Below are positions 46,647 through 54,112 of a stretch of 64,000 bases of DNA, piece by piece. Under the pieces are notes generated by a model. It was not told the DNA's origin, did no database searches, and was given only the letters and a program-made list of their open reading frames with translations. Numbering within the stretch: the stretch's first letter is position 1; the number at the start of each line of letters is the position of its first letter. The DNA comes from JADLGL01 sp963823045 (GTDB taxonomy: Bacteria > Pseudomonadota > Alphaproteobacteria > Rhizobiales > Kaistiaceae): positions 124,001-188,000 of the forward strand of contig CAWGKA010000012.1 of NCBI GenBank assembly GCA_963823045.1, given 5' to 3'. Made by a program: the position numbers and the translations under genes.

Positions 46647-47645
46647 ATGGCCAGGTCAAGCCCAACCACCTTCAGCCGCCTCGCGGTCGTGGTTTCGATC
46701 CTGATGATCATCCCGATCGTCGGGCTCGCTGCCGCACTGCTGGCTGCGCCCGTGTTCTGGGTCGGCGACATCCTTACTTTCTTCCTGCCGTGGATCGCCG
46801 TCGCGGTCGGGCTAACGCTGGTTTTCGCGGCGGTCGTTCGCCTGAGACTCGTCGCGCTGGCCACGATCGGCCTGGGCGTCGTCGTGGCGTTGCCGATGAT
46901 CTCGGCTTGGTCGCATCCGCCGGAACTGACCGCGGGTACGCCGCTGCGCGTGACGACGTTCAACACATTGGTCGGTACGGCGGACCCCGACGCCGTGATG
47001 CTGTTTCTCGGTCAAGAGTCTCCCGACATTCTCGTTCTGCAGGAATATTCGGGCCAGATGGAAAGCGAACTCGCCGCACGGTTCCGGGCGATGTTCCCGT
47101 ATCGGTCCGATGTCGGCAGTGAGGCAGTACCGACGCTCCTCCTGCTCAGCCGCTATCCCATTGTCGACTCGGCTGTCATTGCAAGTAATTTCGATCGCTT
47201 CGGCCATGAAGATCAGAGCGTCATCCGAACAACGATCAATGTCGATGAACGGAGCGTCGTCGTCTACGCGGTGCATGCACCGACGCCACGTTGGGGCGAC
47301 AGTTCGTGGCAGGCGCGCAACGCGCTCCTCGACGAGCTGGCCGCGAATGCTGCTGGTGAGGCGAGCGGCTCGCCAGTAATCATCGCCGGCGACTTCAACA
47401 CGCCGCCCTGGTCCCCGCATTTTCTGCAAATGCTGGCCGATGGCGGAGGTCTTGCCGATACGGCGGGCCGGCTCTTCCCCTCGCCGACGCGCATCATCGA
47501 CCGCGGCGGCCTGCAGGATCTCCTCGGCGCGCCTGTCGATCACATCCTGGTGTCGAACGGCATCGGCTGGCGGGCGGATCAGGTCGGGCCGGATCTCGGA
47601 TCCGATCATCGCCCGGTGACTGCTGACTTAGTGTTGCCCGACTAG
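46647..47645 (+). CDS. Membrane-anchored endonuclease/exonuclease/phosphatase-family protein
   Basis: A 332-residue protein with three N-terminal transmembrane helices (about residues 10-100), then an EEP catalytic domain. RVTTFNTLVG opens it, ILVLQEYSG carries the metal-binding Glu, VYAVHAPTPRWGD and VIIAGDFNTPPWS the catalytic Asp/Asn, and GSDHRPVTADL the final Asp-His. The domain likely faces the periplasm. Substrate (lipid, nucleotide or nucleic acid phosphodiester) cannot be told. Single gene; zinc genes follow 150 bases later. Confidence 0.88.
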   Translation: MARSSPTTFSRLAVVVSILMIIPIVGLAAALLAAPVFWVGDILTFFLPWIAVAVGLTLVFAAVVRLRLVALATIGLGVVVALPMISAWSHPPELTAGTPLRVTTFNTLVGTADPDAVMLFLGQESPDILVLQEYSGQMESELAARFRAMFPYRSDVGSEAVPTLLLLSRYPIVDSAVIASNFDRFGHEDQSVIRTTINVDERSVVVYAVHAPTPRWGDSSWQARNALLDELAANAAGEASGSPVIIAGDFNTPPWSPHFLQMLADGGGLADTAGRLFPSPTRIIDRGGLQDLLGAPVDHILVSNGIGWRADQVGPDLGSDHRPVTADLVLPD

Positions 47646-47719
47646 CTGGCCTCCGCAGCGCTCACCTCGACGAGCCGGCCAAAACGCCGCGCCGTCAGAA
47701 TGCGTGGATTCCGTTATTG

Positions 47720-47736
47720 ATGTTATAATATAACAT
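47720..47736. promoter_or_regulatory. Zur box of znuABC
   Basis: A perfect 17-base palindrome ATGTTATAATATAACAT, identical to the core of the established Zur consensus. It includes TATAAT (47724-47729), a likely -10, so zinc-bound Zur would block the promoter. znuA starts 61 bases downstream. Confidence 0.9.
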
Positions 47737-47796
47737 ACATATCTTGCCGAAACGGCCATATGGCTGTGACCTCCGAAATGCAGAAGGTGAATGCTG

Positions 47797-48672
47797 ATGG
47801 CGAACCGCGTAGCCAAGCTGGGCGGCCTCGCAACCGCGATATTTCTGGGCTTCGGCGCGACGACGGCGTTGGCGCAGTTAAATATCGTGGCGGCGGAGAA
47901 TTTCTATGGCGACGTCGCCGCGCAGATTGGGGGCGATCAGGTGACAGTGACCAGCATCCTCAACAATCCGAACCAGGATCCGCACGATTTCGAAGTCGGC
48001 GCAGCCACAGCGCGGGCGCTCTCGGACGCCGACCTCATCATCTACAACGGGGCGGACTACGATCCGTGGATGCCGACGCTTCTGGCTGCCGCGGAAAACA
48101 ACAGCGCTCAGATCATTGTCGTCGCCGATCTCGTCGATCGGTCGGCGGGTGACAATCCGCATCTTTGGTACGATCCGTCGACCATGCCCGCAGTCGCCGA
48201 GGCGATCGCAGCGGCGCTGGTCAGCGCCGATCCCGCCCATGTCGACGACTACGCGGCGCGCCTCGATGCCTTCGAGGATTCGTTTGCGACGATCAACGAC
48301 GAAATCGCCGATATCCGCGCGCGCTTCGGCGGCACGCCGGTTGCGGCCACCGAGCCGGTGTTCGGCTATATGGCGGAAGCGCTTGGTCTCGACATGCGGG
48401 AGGAGGGCTTTCAGTTGGCGGCTATGAACGAAACCGAGCCGAGCGCCCGAGACATTGCGGCATTCGAGAGCGATCTGCGCAACAACGCCGTCGCGGTTCT
48501 GTTCTACAACAATCAGGTCACCGACGATCTCACCAGCCGTCTGCTCGACATCGCCAATGAAGCGGGCGTGCCTGTGGTCGGTGTTACCGAGACATTGCCC
48601 GAAGGACTGTCGTTCCAGGAATGGATGGCGGCGACGCTCGACGCGACCCGCGTGGCTCTGGGCGGCACCTGA
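47797..48672 (+). CDS. znuA: Zinc ABC transporter substrate-binding protein
   Basis: A 291-residue periplasmic metal-binding protein of cluster A-I, with signal ending TTALAQ. First His ligand in NPNQDPHDFE, second in GDNPHLWYDP. At the third position, where ZnuA normally has His, this protein has Glu (VAATEPVFGYMAEAL), as in Mn-type relatives. The long His-rich loop of classical ZnuA is absent. The Zur box and znuC/znuB partners still point to zinc. ATG 47797 fits the AAGG site better than ATG 47791. Near the C-terminus VTETLPEGLSFQEWM is typical. Confidence 0.88.
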   Translation: MANRVAKLGGLATAIFLGFGATTALAQLNIVAAENFYGDVAAQIGGDQVTVTSILNNPNQDPHDFEVGAATARALSDADLIIYNGADYDPWMPTLLAAAENNSAQIIVVADLVDRSAGDNPHLWYDPSTMPAVAEAIAAALVSADPAHVDDYAARLDAFEDSFATINDEIADIRARFGGTPVAATEPVFGYMAEALGLDMREEGFQLAAMNETEPSARDIAAFESDLRNNAVAVLFYNNQVTDDLTSRLLDIANEAGVPVVGVTETLPEGLSFQEWMAATLDATRVALGGT

Positions 48673-48674
48673 TC

Positions 48675-49478
48675 TTGGCCGACGCGATTGTTCTCGACCG
48701 GCTTACTTTGGCGATCGGCGGTCACGTCGTGCTCGCCAATGTCAGCTTGACGATCGCGTCTGGCGAATTCATCGGCCTGCTCGGGCCGAACGGCGCCGGC
48801 AAGACGACACTGCTGCGCGCGCTGCTCGGACTGCTACCGCCGCGCTCCGGCGCGATCCGCGTACTCGGAGAGACGCCGGGGATCGGCAATGCTGCGATCG
48901 GCTATCTGCCGCAAACGCGCACTCTGCCTGCGACGGCTCGCATCAGCGGCTGGGACTTCGTCGCCAGCGGTTATCAGGCGAGGCGGTGGGGCCTGCCCTT
49001 TCACGGCGCCGAGGCTCGGAAGGAAATCGCTTGGGCACTCGATGCGGTCGAGGCGCGTGATTTGGCGCGGCGACCGCTAGCCGAACTATCCGGCGGCGAG
49101 CGGCAAAGGCTGCTGCTTGGACAGGCGTTGATCGGCCGGCCGAAATTGCTGCTGCTCGACGAACCGCTGATGAGTCTCGATCCGCATCGTCAGGCCTCAG
49201 TGATCGACCTCGTGTCAGGCTTGCACCGCGATCTCGGCGTCACGGTGCTGTTCAGTGCGCATGAGGTGAGCCCGCTCGTCGGTGCGCTCGATCGCGTCCT
49301 TTATCTCGGCGGCGGCAGCGCCGCCATCGGCACGGTCGACGAGGTCATCACCGCCACGGTGCTCTCCCGCCTCTACGGTGCGCCGATCGACGTGATCCGT
49401 GTCAAGGATCGGATCTTCGTCATGTCGGGCGGCTACGATGTCGAACATGACGAGCACGGGCATCACGATCATGCTTAG
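48675..49478 (+). CDS. znuC: Zinc ABC transporter ATP-binding protein
   Basis: A 267-residue ABC ATPase. Walker A GPNGAGKTTLLRAL, signature LSGGERQRLLLGQAL, Walker B LLLLDEPLMSLDP and H-loop LFSAHEVSPLVG are all intact. The C-terminal tail VEHDEHGHHDHA is His-rich and could sense or buffer zinc. Start is TTG 48675, two bases after the znuA stop; no ATG fits. The 3' end overlaps znuB. Confidence 0.92.
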   Translation: MADAIVLDRLTLAIGGHVVLANVSLTIASGEFIGLLGPNGAGKTTLLRALLGLLPPRSGAIRVLGETPGIGNAAIGYLPQTRTLPATARISGWDFVASGYQARRWGLPFHGAEARKEIAWALDAVEARDLARRPLAELSGGERQRLLLGQALIGRPKLLLLDEPLMSLDPHRQASVIDLVSGLHRDLGVTVLFSAHEVSPLVGALDRVLYLGGGSAAIGTVDEVITATVLSRLYGAPIDVIRVKDRIFVMSGGYDVEHDEHGHHDHA

Positions 49479-50298
49479 CTACGCCTTCATGGTGAATGCC
49501 TTTCTCGCCTCGGGCATCGTCGCCGTGGCGGCAGGCATCGTCGGCTATCTTCTCGTGCTGCGCGGCGAAGTATTCGCCGGCCACGCGCTTTCCCATGTCG
49601 GCTTTGCTGGCGCGACCGGCGCGGTGCTTATCGGGCTGTCGCCGCTTGCCGGGCTGCTCGGCTTCACCGTCATTGCCGGCATCGTCATCGGATTGCTGGG
49701 CAACCGCCTCAGCACGCGCGACGTCGCCATAGGCATGGTGCTCGCGCTGTCGCTCGGCCTCGGTCTCCTGTTCCTGCACTATTACACGTCGTTCGCCGCG
49801 CAGGCGACGGCGCTGCTGTTCGGCAATGTCTATGGCGTCAGCCGGTCGATGGTATGGACGCTGTTCGGCTTGGCCTTCGTCTGCCTCAGTGCCCTGGCGC
49901 TCATCGCTCGGCCATTGCTCTTCGCCAGCCTGCAGCCGGAGATGGCCGAGGCGAGGGGCATCTCTCCGCGCCTTTTGGGCGTGTTGTTTCTCGCGATCGT
50001 TGCCATTGCCGTCGCCGAAAGCGCGCAGATCGTCGGCGTGCTTCTCGTCTTCGCGCTGATGGTCGGACCGGCGGCGACTGCGGGACAGCTGACGGCGCGC
50101 GTGCCGGTAGCGATCGCGTTGTCGGCGGTGATCGCCGTCGCCGACGCCTGGGCCGGACTGACGATCGCCTACTACACGGACTGGCCGACGAGCTTCTGCA
50201 TCACGGCGCTAGCGGGCCTTGGCTATTTTGCCGCCCGGCTCTGGCGCGCGGGCCGGGGCAGAGCGCGGCTTGCTCATGGCGGCGGCCACACGCACTAG
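49471..50298 (+). CDS. znuB: Zinc ABC transporter permease
   Basis: A 275-residue ABC-3 family permease with about eight transmembrane helices; VLRGEVFAGHALSHVGFAGA and AEARGISPRLLGVLFLAIVA are the conserved family segments. The C-terminus ends HGGGHTH, again His-rich. ATG 49471 overlaps znuC by 8 bases; an in-frame ATG at 49447 is also possible. Together with znuA and znuC it forms a high-affinity zinc importer under Zur control. Confidence 0.92.
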   Translation: MLSYAFMVNAFLASGIVAVAAGIVGYLLVLRGEVFAGHALSHVGFAGATGAVLIGLSPLAGLLGFTVIAGIVIGLLGNRLSTRDVAIGMVLALSLGLGLLFLHYYTSFAAQATALLFGNVYGVSRSMVWTLFGLAFVCLSALALIARPLLFASLQPEMAEARGISPRLLGVLFLAIVAIAVAESAQIVGVLLVFALMVGPAATAGQLTARVPVAIALSAVIAVADAWAGLTIAYYTDWPTSFCITALAGLGYFAARLWRAGRGRARLAHGGGHTH

Positions 50299-50420
50299 TC
50301 GGCACGATCGTTCACAAATGCGCGATTGAGGGCCTTCTGCGGCAAGACGGCCCCCCTTCGCCGGCTCGCGAGTCGCATAGTGCGCCGGCCTACCCGCAAT
50401 GCATTTTGGGAGGAGCGATC

Positions 50421-51107
50421 TTGCGCTTTCCCTCCGTTTCAACGCTTCCCCGTCCATTCAAGCGCCCGTCAGCCAAAGCCGCCCTTGCGGCGTTGACGCT
50501 TGCTGCCGTCACGCTATCGGCGTGCAGCTCCGAGGCGACGTGGCACGAGACCGACATCACCGGCAGCCTGCCGTCGCTCGATTTCAACATGACCGACGCC
50601 GACACGGGCGAGGCGGTTACGGCCGCCGACTTTGAAGGCAAGGTCGTGCTGCTCTATTTCGGCTACACCTTCTGCCCCGATGTTTGCCCGCTGACGCTCG
50701 CTAATCTGTCGCGCGTGCTGGGGCAGATGGGAGACAAGGCCGACGACGTCGAAGTCCTTTTCGTCACCGTCGATCCCAACCGCGACACGCTGCCGGTGCT
50801 GAAGGACTATACCAACGCCTTCGGTCCGCAATTCGTCGGCCTGCGCGGCACCGACGATCAGCTCGCCTCACTGGCGCAGCGCTACCGCGTTTCCTATTCG
50901 GTGACGCCGGAGACGGACACCCAGCCCTACGAGGTGTCGCACGGGTCCGCGGTCTACGTGTTCGATCAGGACGGTAATATCAGGCTGCTCATGACATCAA
51001 TGTCGACCACCGACCCGGGCATCGATGGCGCTGCCGCCGACCTCGATCAGCTTGTCGACGAAGCGAACCCACCCGGCTTTTTCCAGCGCATCTGGCAGAA
51101 GTTCTAG
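50421..51107 (+). CDS. Sco1/SenC copper chaperone lipoprotein
   Basis: A 228-residue lipoprotein (lipobox LSAC, about residue 33) with a thioredoxin fold. The copper/redox motif C-x3-C is in YTFCPDVCPLTLAN and the third copper ligand His in YEVSHGSAVYVFD. LFVTVDPNRDTLPVLKDY is typical. It matures the CuA site of cytochrome oxidase. Start TTG 50421, with GGAGGAG 5 bases upstream. It converges on a PCuAC/CtaG pair that serves the same process. Confidence 0.92.
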   Translation: MRFPSVSTLPRPFKRPSAKAALAALTLAAVTLSACSSEATWHETDITGSLPSLDFNMTDADTGEAVTAADFEGKVVLLYFGYTFCPDVCPLTLANLSRVLGQMGDKADDVEVLFVTVDPNRDTLPVLKDYTNAFGPQFVGLRGTDDQLASLAQRYRVSYSVTPETDTQPYEVSHGSAVYVFDQDGNIRLLMTSMSTTDPGIDGAAADLDQLVDEANPPGFFQRIWQKF

Positions 51108-51110
51108 CCG

Positions 51111-51557
51111 CTATTCGCTGGTCGGCGACCGCACCGGGAAGTCGGTGGTGAGCGTGCCGCCATCGGCGAATGTCAGCGTCACGGATACGGTGCCGCCAGC
51201 CGTCGACGGCATCGGTCGGCGACATGCACATAAGATGATATCCCGCCGGTGCGAATTCGGCGGTGCCGTGTGCCGTTACGGTGATCGTCTCGACGGTGAC
51301 CATCTGGTCGACGCCGCTATTGTTGACGCTCTGATGCAACATGAGCATGCCGCAGCCAGGCGATGATGCGGAGACGAGCGATGGCATCCGTGTCGCCCGT
51401 GTTTTCCAATGTGAAATAGCCGGCGGCCGGCCGCGTCGGGATGATCGTCTGCAAATAGGCGCCGGTAATCGTGACGTTGGCTTCGTCGGCCGCGAAGAGC
51501 CGGCGCGGCAACCATGATTGTGGCAGCGGAGATGAAGGTCACAAGCGAACGGCGCAT
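51111..51557 (-). CDS. PCuAC-type periplasmic copper chaperone (three frameshifts as read)
   Basis: Joined across frames, the protein has a signal peptide (RRSLVTFISAATIMVAAPAL, then A) and a mature PCu(A)C domain of about 125 residues. The copper motif is exact: His-x10-Met in HQSVNNSGVDQM, then 21 residues to HLM (His-x-Met). Frame changes occur near 51494, 51376-51381 and 51198-51200; each is explained by one extra base. The stop TAG is at 51113-51111. It passes copper to Sco or directly to CuA. The gene starts 2 bases after ctaG. The preserved motif argues for base-call errors over decay. Confidence 0.82.
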
Positions 51558-51559
51558 TT

Positions 51560-52563
51560 CTATCGTCCTGTCCAATCGGCTGTAATTTCGAGGCCGCCTT
51601 CGGTGCTGCGCACGCCGGACTTCTCTTCCTGAAGGCGGAGATTGTTGATCACGAGAATGAACGCGCCCGCGCTCATCATCGCCGTCGGGATCCAGATGAT
51701 GAGGCCGCCCATCTGCTGATCGGCGATGGCGTCGATCGATGCGTAGATGCGGCCGCACCAAGCGTAGAACGAATAGATGTCGTGATTGGTGAAGGCGATG
51801 ATGGCGCCGAGCAGGATGCTGCGGCAGGATCACGCCGAAGGCCATGCCGGCTCGTCCGCCGAAGGAGACGCGGGCGGGCGGTTTGGGACGCGGGTCGAGC
51901 ACCAGCGCCCAGAACAGCATGCCGTCGACGACCATGCTCCAATTCATCACCTGATAGAGCTTCGGATCGACCATGGCGCGGAAATGGACGTCAGGGACAA
52001 GCCAGAAGATGACGAGCCCGACGAACAGCACCGAGGCGATGAAGGGCTGCTGCACGATGCGGAACGGCAGAGACCTGCCGATGGCGTCGGCGATGACGGG
52101 CCGAAGGCGGGCATCGCCTTGCGCAACGTCGGGCCGGGCCAGGCGAGCGCGATCAGGAACGGCCCGAGGTGATGCATCCCGACATGTTGGATGCGATTGA
52201 GGAAGAACATGTGCTCGGCGAGATACTCGAAATGCGTCTGCAACACCGCGTAAATCGCGAGGACGCCGGTGAAATAGAGAGGATGCGCCGCCACAGCGCG
52301 GGCCGTTCATCGGGGGCGCTGAGATGAATGCCGCGCGCGTACCACCACACTGCGAGCGCGGCGGTGATGAACCAGGGCCACGAGAACTCCCAGGGCGCCC
52401 AGATCGGCATCGCCGCGGCGTGGTAACGCGCACCCCACCACAGGAACGAGCCGAGAATGACGATGGCAAGGTAGAAGGCCCAGTCGATCGGCCGGCCAAT
52501 CCCCTCCGGCCAGCCTGCTGAAGGTGGGCCGCCGGCGGTGGTTTCGATCTTGGCTGACGTCAC
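51560..52563 (-). CDS. caa3-type CtaG cytochrome oxidase assembly protein (three frame breaks as read)
   Basis: A multi-span membrane protein of the caa3_CtaG family. Recognisable blocks in order: SWPWFITAALAVWWYARGIH; LAIYAVLQTHFEYLAEHMFF then LNRIQHVGMHHLGPFLIALA; QQPFIASVLFVGLVIFWLVP and YQVMNWSMVVDGMLFWALVL; and AFTNHDIYSFYAWCGRIYAS then DQQMGGLIIWIPTAMM. Breaks lie near 52269-52285 (an AGAGAG run), 52103-52113 and 51811-51822. No stop codons otherwise interrupt it and the sequence is well conserved. It helps copper insertion into oxidase, as do the neighbouring PCuAC and Sco. Confidence 0.8.
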
Positions 52564-52708
52564 GAGTGCGATCCGGTGGATTGGGGATCAAGCGCCGGCA
52601 CCATCCGCCTTTTTGCCCGCGAAGGTAAGGGACCTTTGGTCGCGCCGGTTGAGCCGAGGGCCGGAGCGGCCCGTCACGCAGCGCTCTCGGCCGCGGGCCG
52701 CGGCCGGA

Positions 52709-52951
52709 TTATTTGCGGCAAAATGAAAAGGGTGTTTCGGCACTTGGCGTGCCGGAAACCTCGAGATCGACATCGAACGCGTCGCGCAGAACCCCGTCGG
52801 CGATGACCTCGGCGGACCGGCCAATCGAGAAAATGTTACCGTCGCGAAGAACGCCGATACGGTCGGCATAGGTGGCGGCGAGGTTGAGGTCGTGGAGGAC
52901 GGTGAGGACGCCGGCACCCTTTGATGCAAACTCGCGGGCGATCTCAGGCAA
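52709..52951 (-). pseudogene. hmuV: Remnant of hemin ABC transporter ATPase (3' end only)
   Basis: About 80 residues match only the C-terminal third of HmuV: GVLTVLHDLNLAATYADRIG contains the H-loop, followed by LRDGNIFSIGRSAEVIADGV. Walker A, signature and Walker B are missing. Upstream on the same strand the frame stops at about 52978, inside the start of the divergent heme monooxygenase gene. So the 5' part was lost by deletion or rearrangement, or the assembly is joined wrongly here. Not expected to be functional. Confidence 0.8.
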
Positions 52952-52971
52952 ATGACGGAAGGAGCGAAGTG

Positions 52972-53280
52972 ATGTTCATCGCCATGAACCGGTTCAAGGT
53001 AATCCGCGGACTGGAATCCGATTTCGAGGGCGTCTGGCGCGGACGCCAGCGGCGGCTCGACGAGATGGGGGGCTTCAAGGAGTTCCATCTGCTGCGCGGA
53101 CCCGAGCACGACGACCACACGCTCTACGCCTCGCACACGGTGTGGGAATCGCAGGCGGCCTTCGAGAACTGGACGAAGTCGGAACAGTTCCGCGATGCGC
53201 ATCGCAGCGCCGGCAACAACAAGCCGCTTTATCTCGGCCATCCTCAGTTCGAAGGCTTCACAGTTCTGGAAGGTATGTAA
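52972..53280 (+). CDS. Antibiotic biosynthesis monooxygenase-fold protein, likely IsdG-type heme monooxygenase
   Basis: A 102-residue ABM-domain protein: FIAMNRFKVIRGLESDFEGV, FKEFHLLRGPEHDDHTLYAS and VWESQAAFENWTKSEQF, then AHRSAGNNKPLYLGHPQFEG. In Rhizobiales, close relatives sit in hemin-uptake clusters (HmuQ/HmuD type) and degrade heme to release iron. The adjacent hmuV remnant supports that role. GGAAGGAG precedes ATG 52972. Its TAA overlaps the ATG of a 40-codon frame. Confidence 0.82.
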   Translation: MFIAMNRFKVIRGLESDFEGVWRGRQRRLDEMGGFKEFHLLRGPEHDDHTLYASHTVWESQAAFENWTKSEQFRDAHRSAGNNKPLYLGHPQFEGFTVLEGM

Positions 53281-53402
53281 TGAGCGTCTCGGCGGCATCA
53301 TGTTCAAGGTCTTCGTCGGCCGAACGGCCGAAGGCGCTCCTTCCCGATCAGTTCGCATTCTTCCGCGCGCTCGTCGGCGCCAACGCCGATCCGGAAAGCT
53401 AG
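53280..53402 (+). other. Short ORF coupled to the heme monooxygenase stop
   Basis: A 40-codon frame whose ATG overlaps the preceding TAA (TAATG). It ends LLPDQFAFFRALVGANADPE then S. Not recognised. It could be the 5' remnant of a lost gene of the heme locus or be without meaning. The rest of the stretch to 53575 shows no other supported feature. Confidence 0.3.
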
Positions 53403-53575
53403 ACCAGATTTCCATTCACCGAATAAATGCGCGACCGAAAGTCTTGGTCCGCCCAATGTTCGGCGGCTTCTACTCGTCTAGAGTATTAGAGGGCTTGCAA
53501 ATCCTGTTGCTTGGTCTGCCTGCTTAAGCGATCATTGCCGTGATCTTAGGCAATGCGAAGTGGGGAGACCTTGCA

Positions 53576-53734
53576 ATGGCCACCGAGATCGAAATCTCAA
53601 AAGCCAGCGCGGCCGATCTTGCCGCGGATATGGAATATCACCGGGCAACTTGGTCCCGGTTCTTCCGGTACGCCTTCTACTGTGCGGGCGCGCTCGGAGT
53701 TCTTCTGCTGATTCTGTTCCTGGCCCTCAACTAG
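53576..53734 (+). CDS. aa3-type cytochrome c oxidase subunit IV
   Basis: A 52-residue single-span protein. EYHRATWSRFFRYAFYCAGA leads into the hydrophobic LGVLLLILFLALN end. The H-x-x-TW-x-x-F pattern before one transmembrane helix is that of the small bacterial aa3 oxidase subunit IV (COX4_pro_2). GGGGAG lies 9 bases before ATG 53576. The large oxidase subunits are not in the window, but the Sco/PCuAC/CtaG genes nearby serve the same enzyme type. Confidence 0.82.
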   Translation: MATEIEISKASAADLAADMEYHRATWSRFFRYAFYCAGALGVLLLILFLALN

Positions 53735-53757
53735 GAGGGCTGTACTGGCGACATTTG

Positions 53758-53841
53758 ATGGCGCAGCGGAAGATCACTTCCGCGGCCGAGGAGGGACTTG
53801 CGTCGGACGGCGGCAACGCCGATCAATGGCGGCATGACTGA
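53758..53841 (+). other. 27-codon ORF overlapping the atpR-like start
   Basis: ATG 53758 opens a hydrophilic 27-residue frame (AQRKITSAAEEGLASDGGNA) whose TGA at 53839-53841 overlaps the atpR-like start codon region. It may be a leader that couples translation or a chance frame. No ribosome site stands out. Confidence 0.25.
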
Positions 53842-54112
53842 TACGCTTGCCAGCGGGGCGCTTGGCGCCCTCTACGGCGCGGCGCTGGGCGCTGTTTTCC
53901 TGGCGATATTGTGGTTCTCGGTGCGCCAGGGCATCGACGGCGGCAAGCCGGGCTGGATGATCGGCGGCATGCTTGCGCGCCTCGCGATCATCGCGGCCGC
54001 CGGTTATGCCCTAGTTGCGACAGGCGCCGACGCCGCCGAGATCATCGGCGTCGCTATCGGCTTCACCATCATTCGCCTCATAGTCGTCTCTCGAACGCGG
54101 TCGGCTCGCTAG
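53834..54112 (+). CDS. atpR: N-ATPase AtpR-like membrane protein, displaced from its operon
   Basis: A 92-residue hydrophobic protein with three transmembrane segments: ALYGAALGAVFLAILWFSVR, GGMLARLAIIAAAGYALVAT and IIGVAIGFTIIRLIVVSR. The Arg inside the second (ARLAI) and third (IIRLIV) helices is the hallmark of AtpR, proposed to contact the c-subunit carboxylate in N-ATPases. In known N-ATPase operons (atpDCQRBEFAG) atpR lies between atpQ and atpB. Here that spot is empty (31 bases) and this gene lies 1.3 kb before atpD, behind an opposed MFS gene. Stop shared in a CTAG with that gene. Confidence 0.75.
   Translation: MTDTLASGALGALYGAALGAVFLAILWFSVRQGIDGGKPGWMIGGMLARLAIIAAAGYALVATGADAAEIIGVAIGFTIIRLIVVSRTRSAR

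Noticed and set aside
52588..53415. Reverse-strand 275-residue frame across the heme locus
   Set aside because: Antisense to the heme monooxygenase and only partly shared with the hmuV remnant, which is in a different frame.
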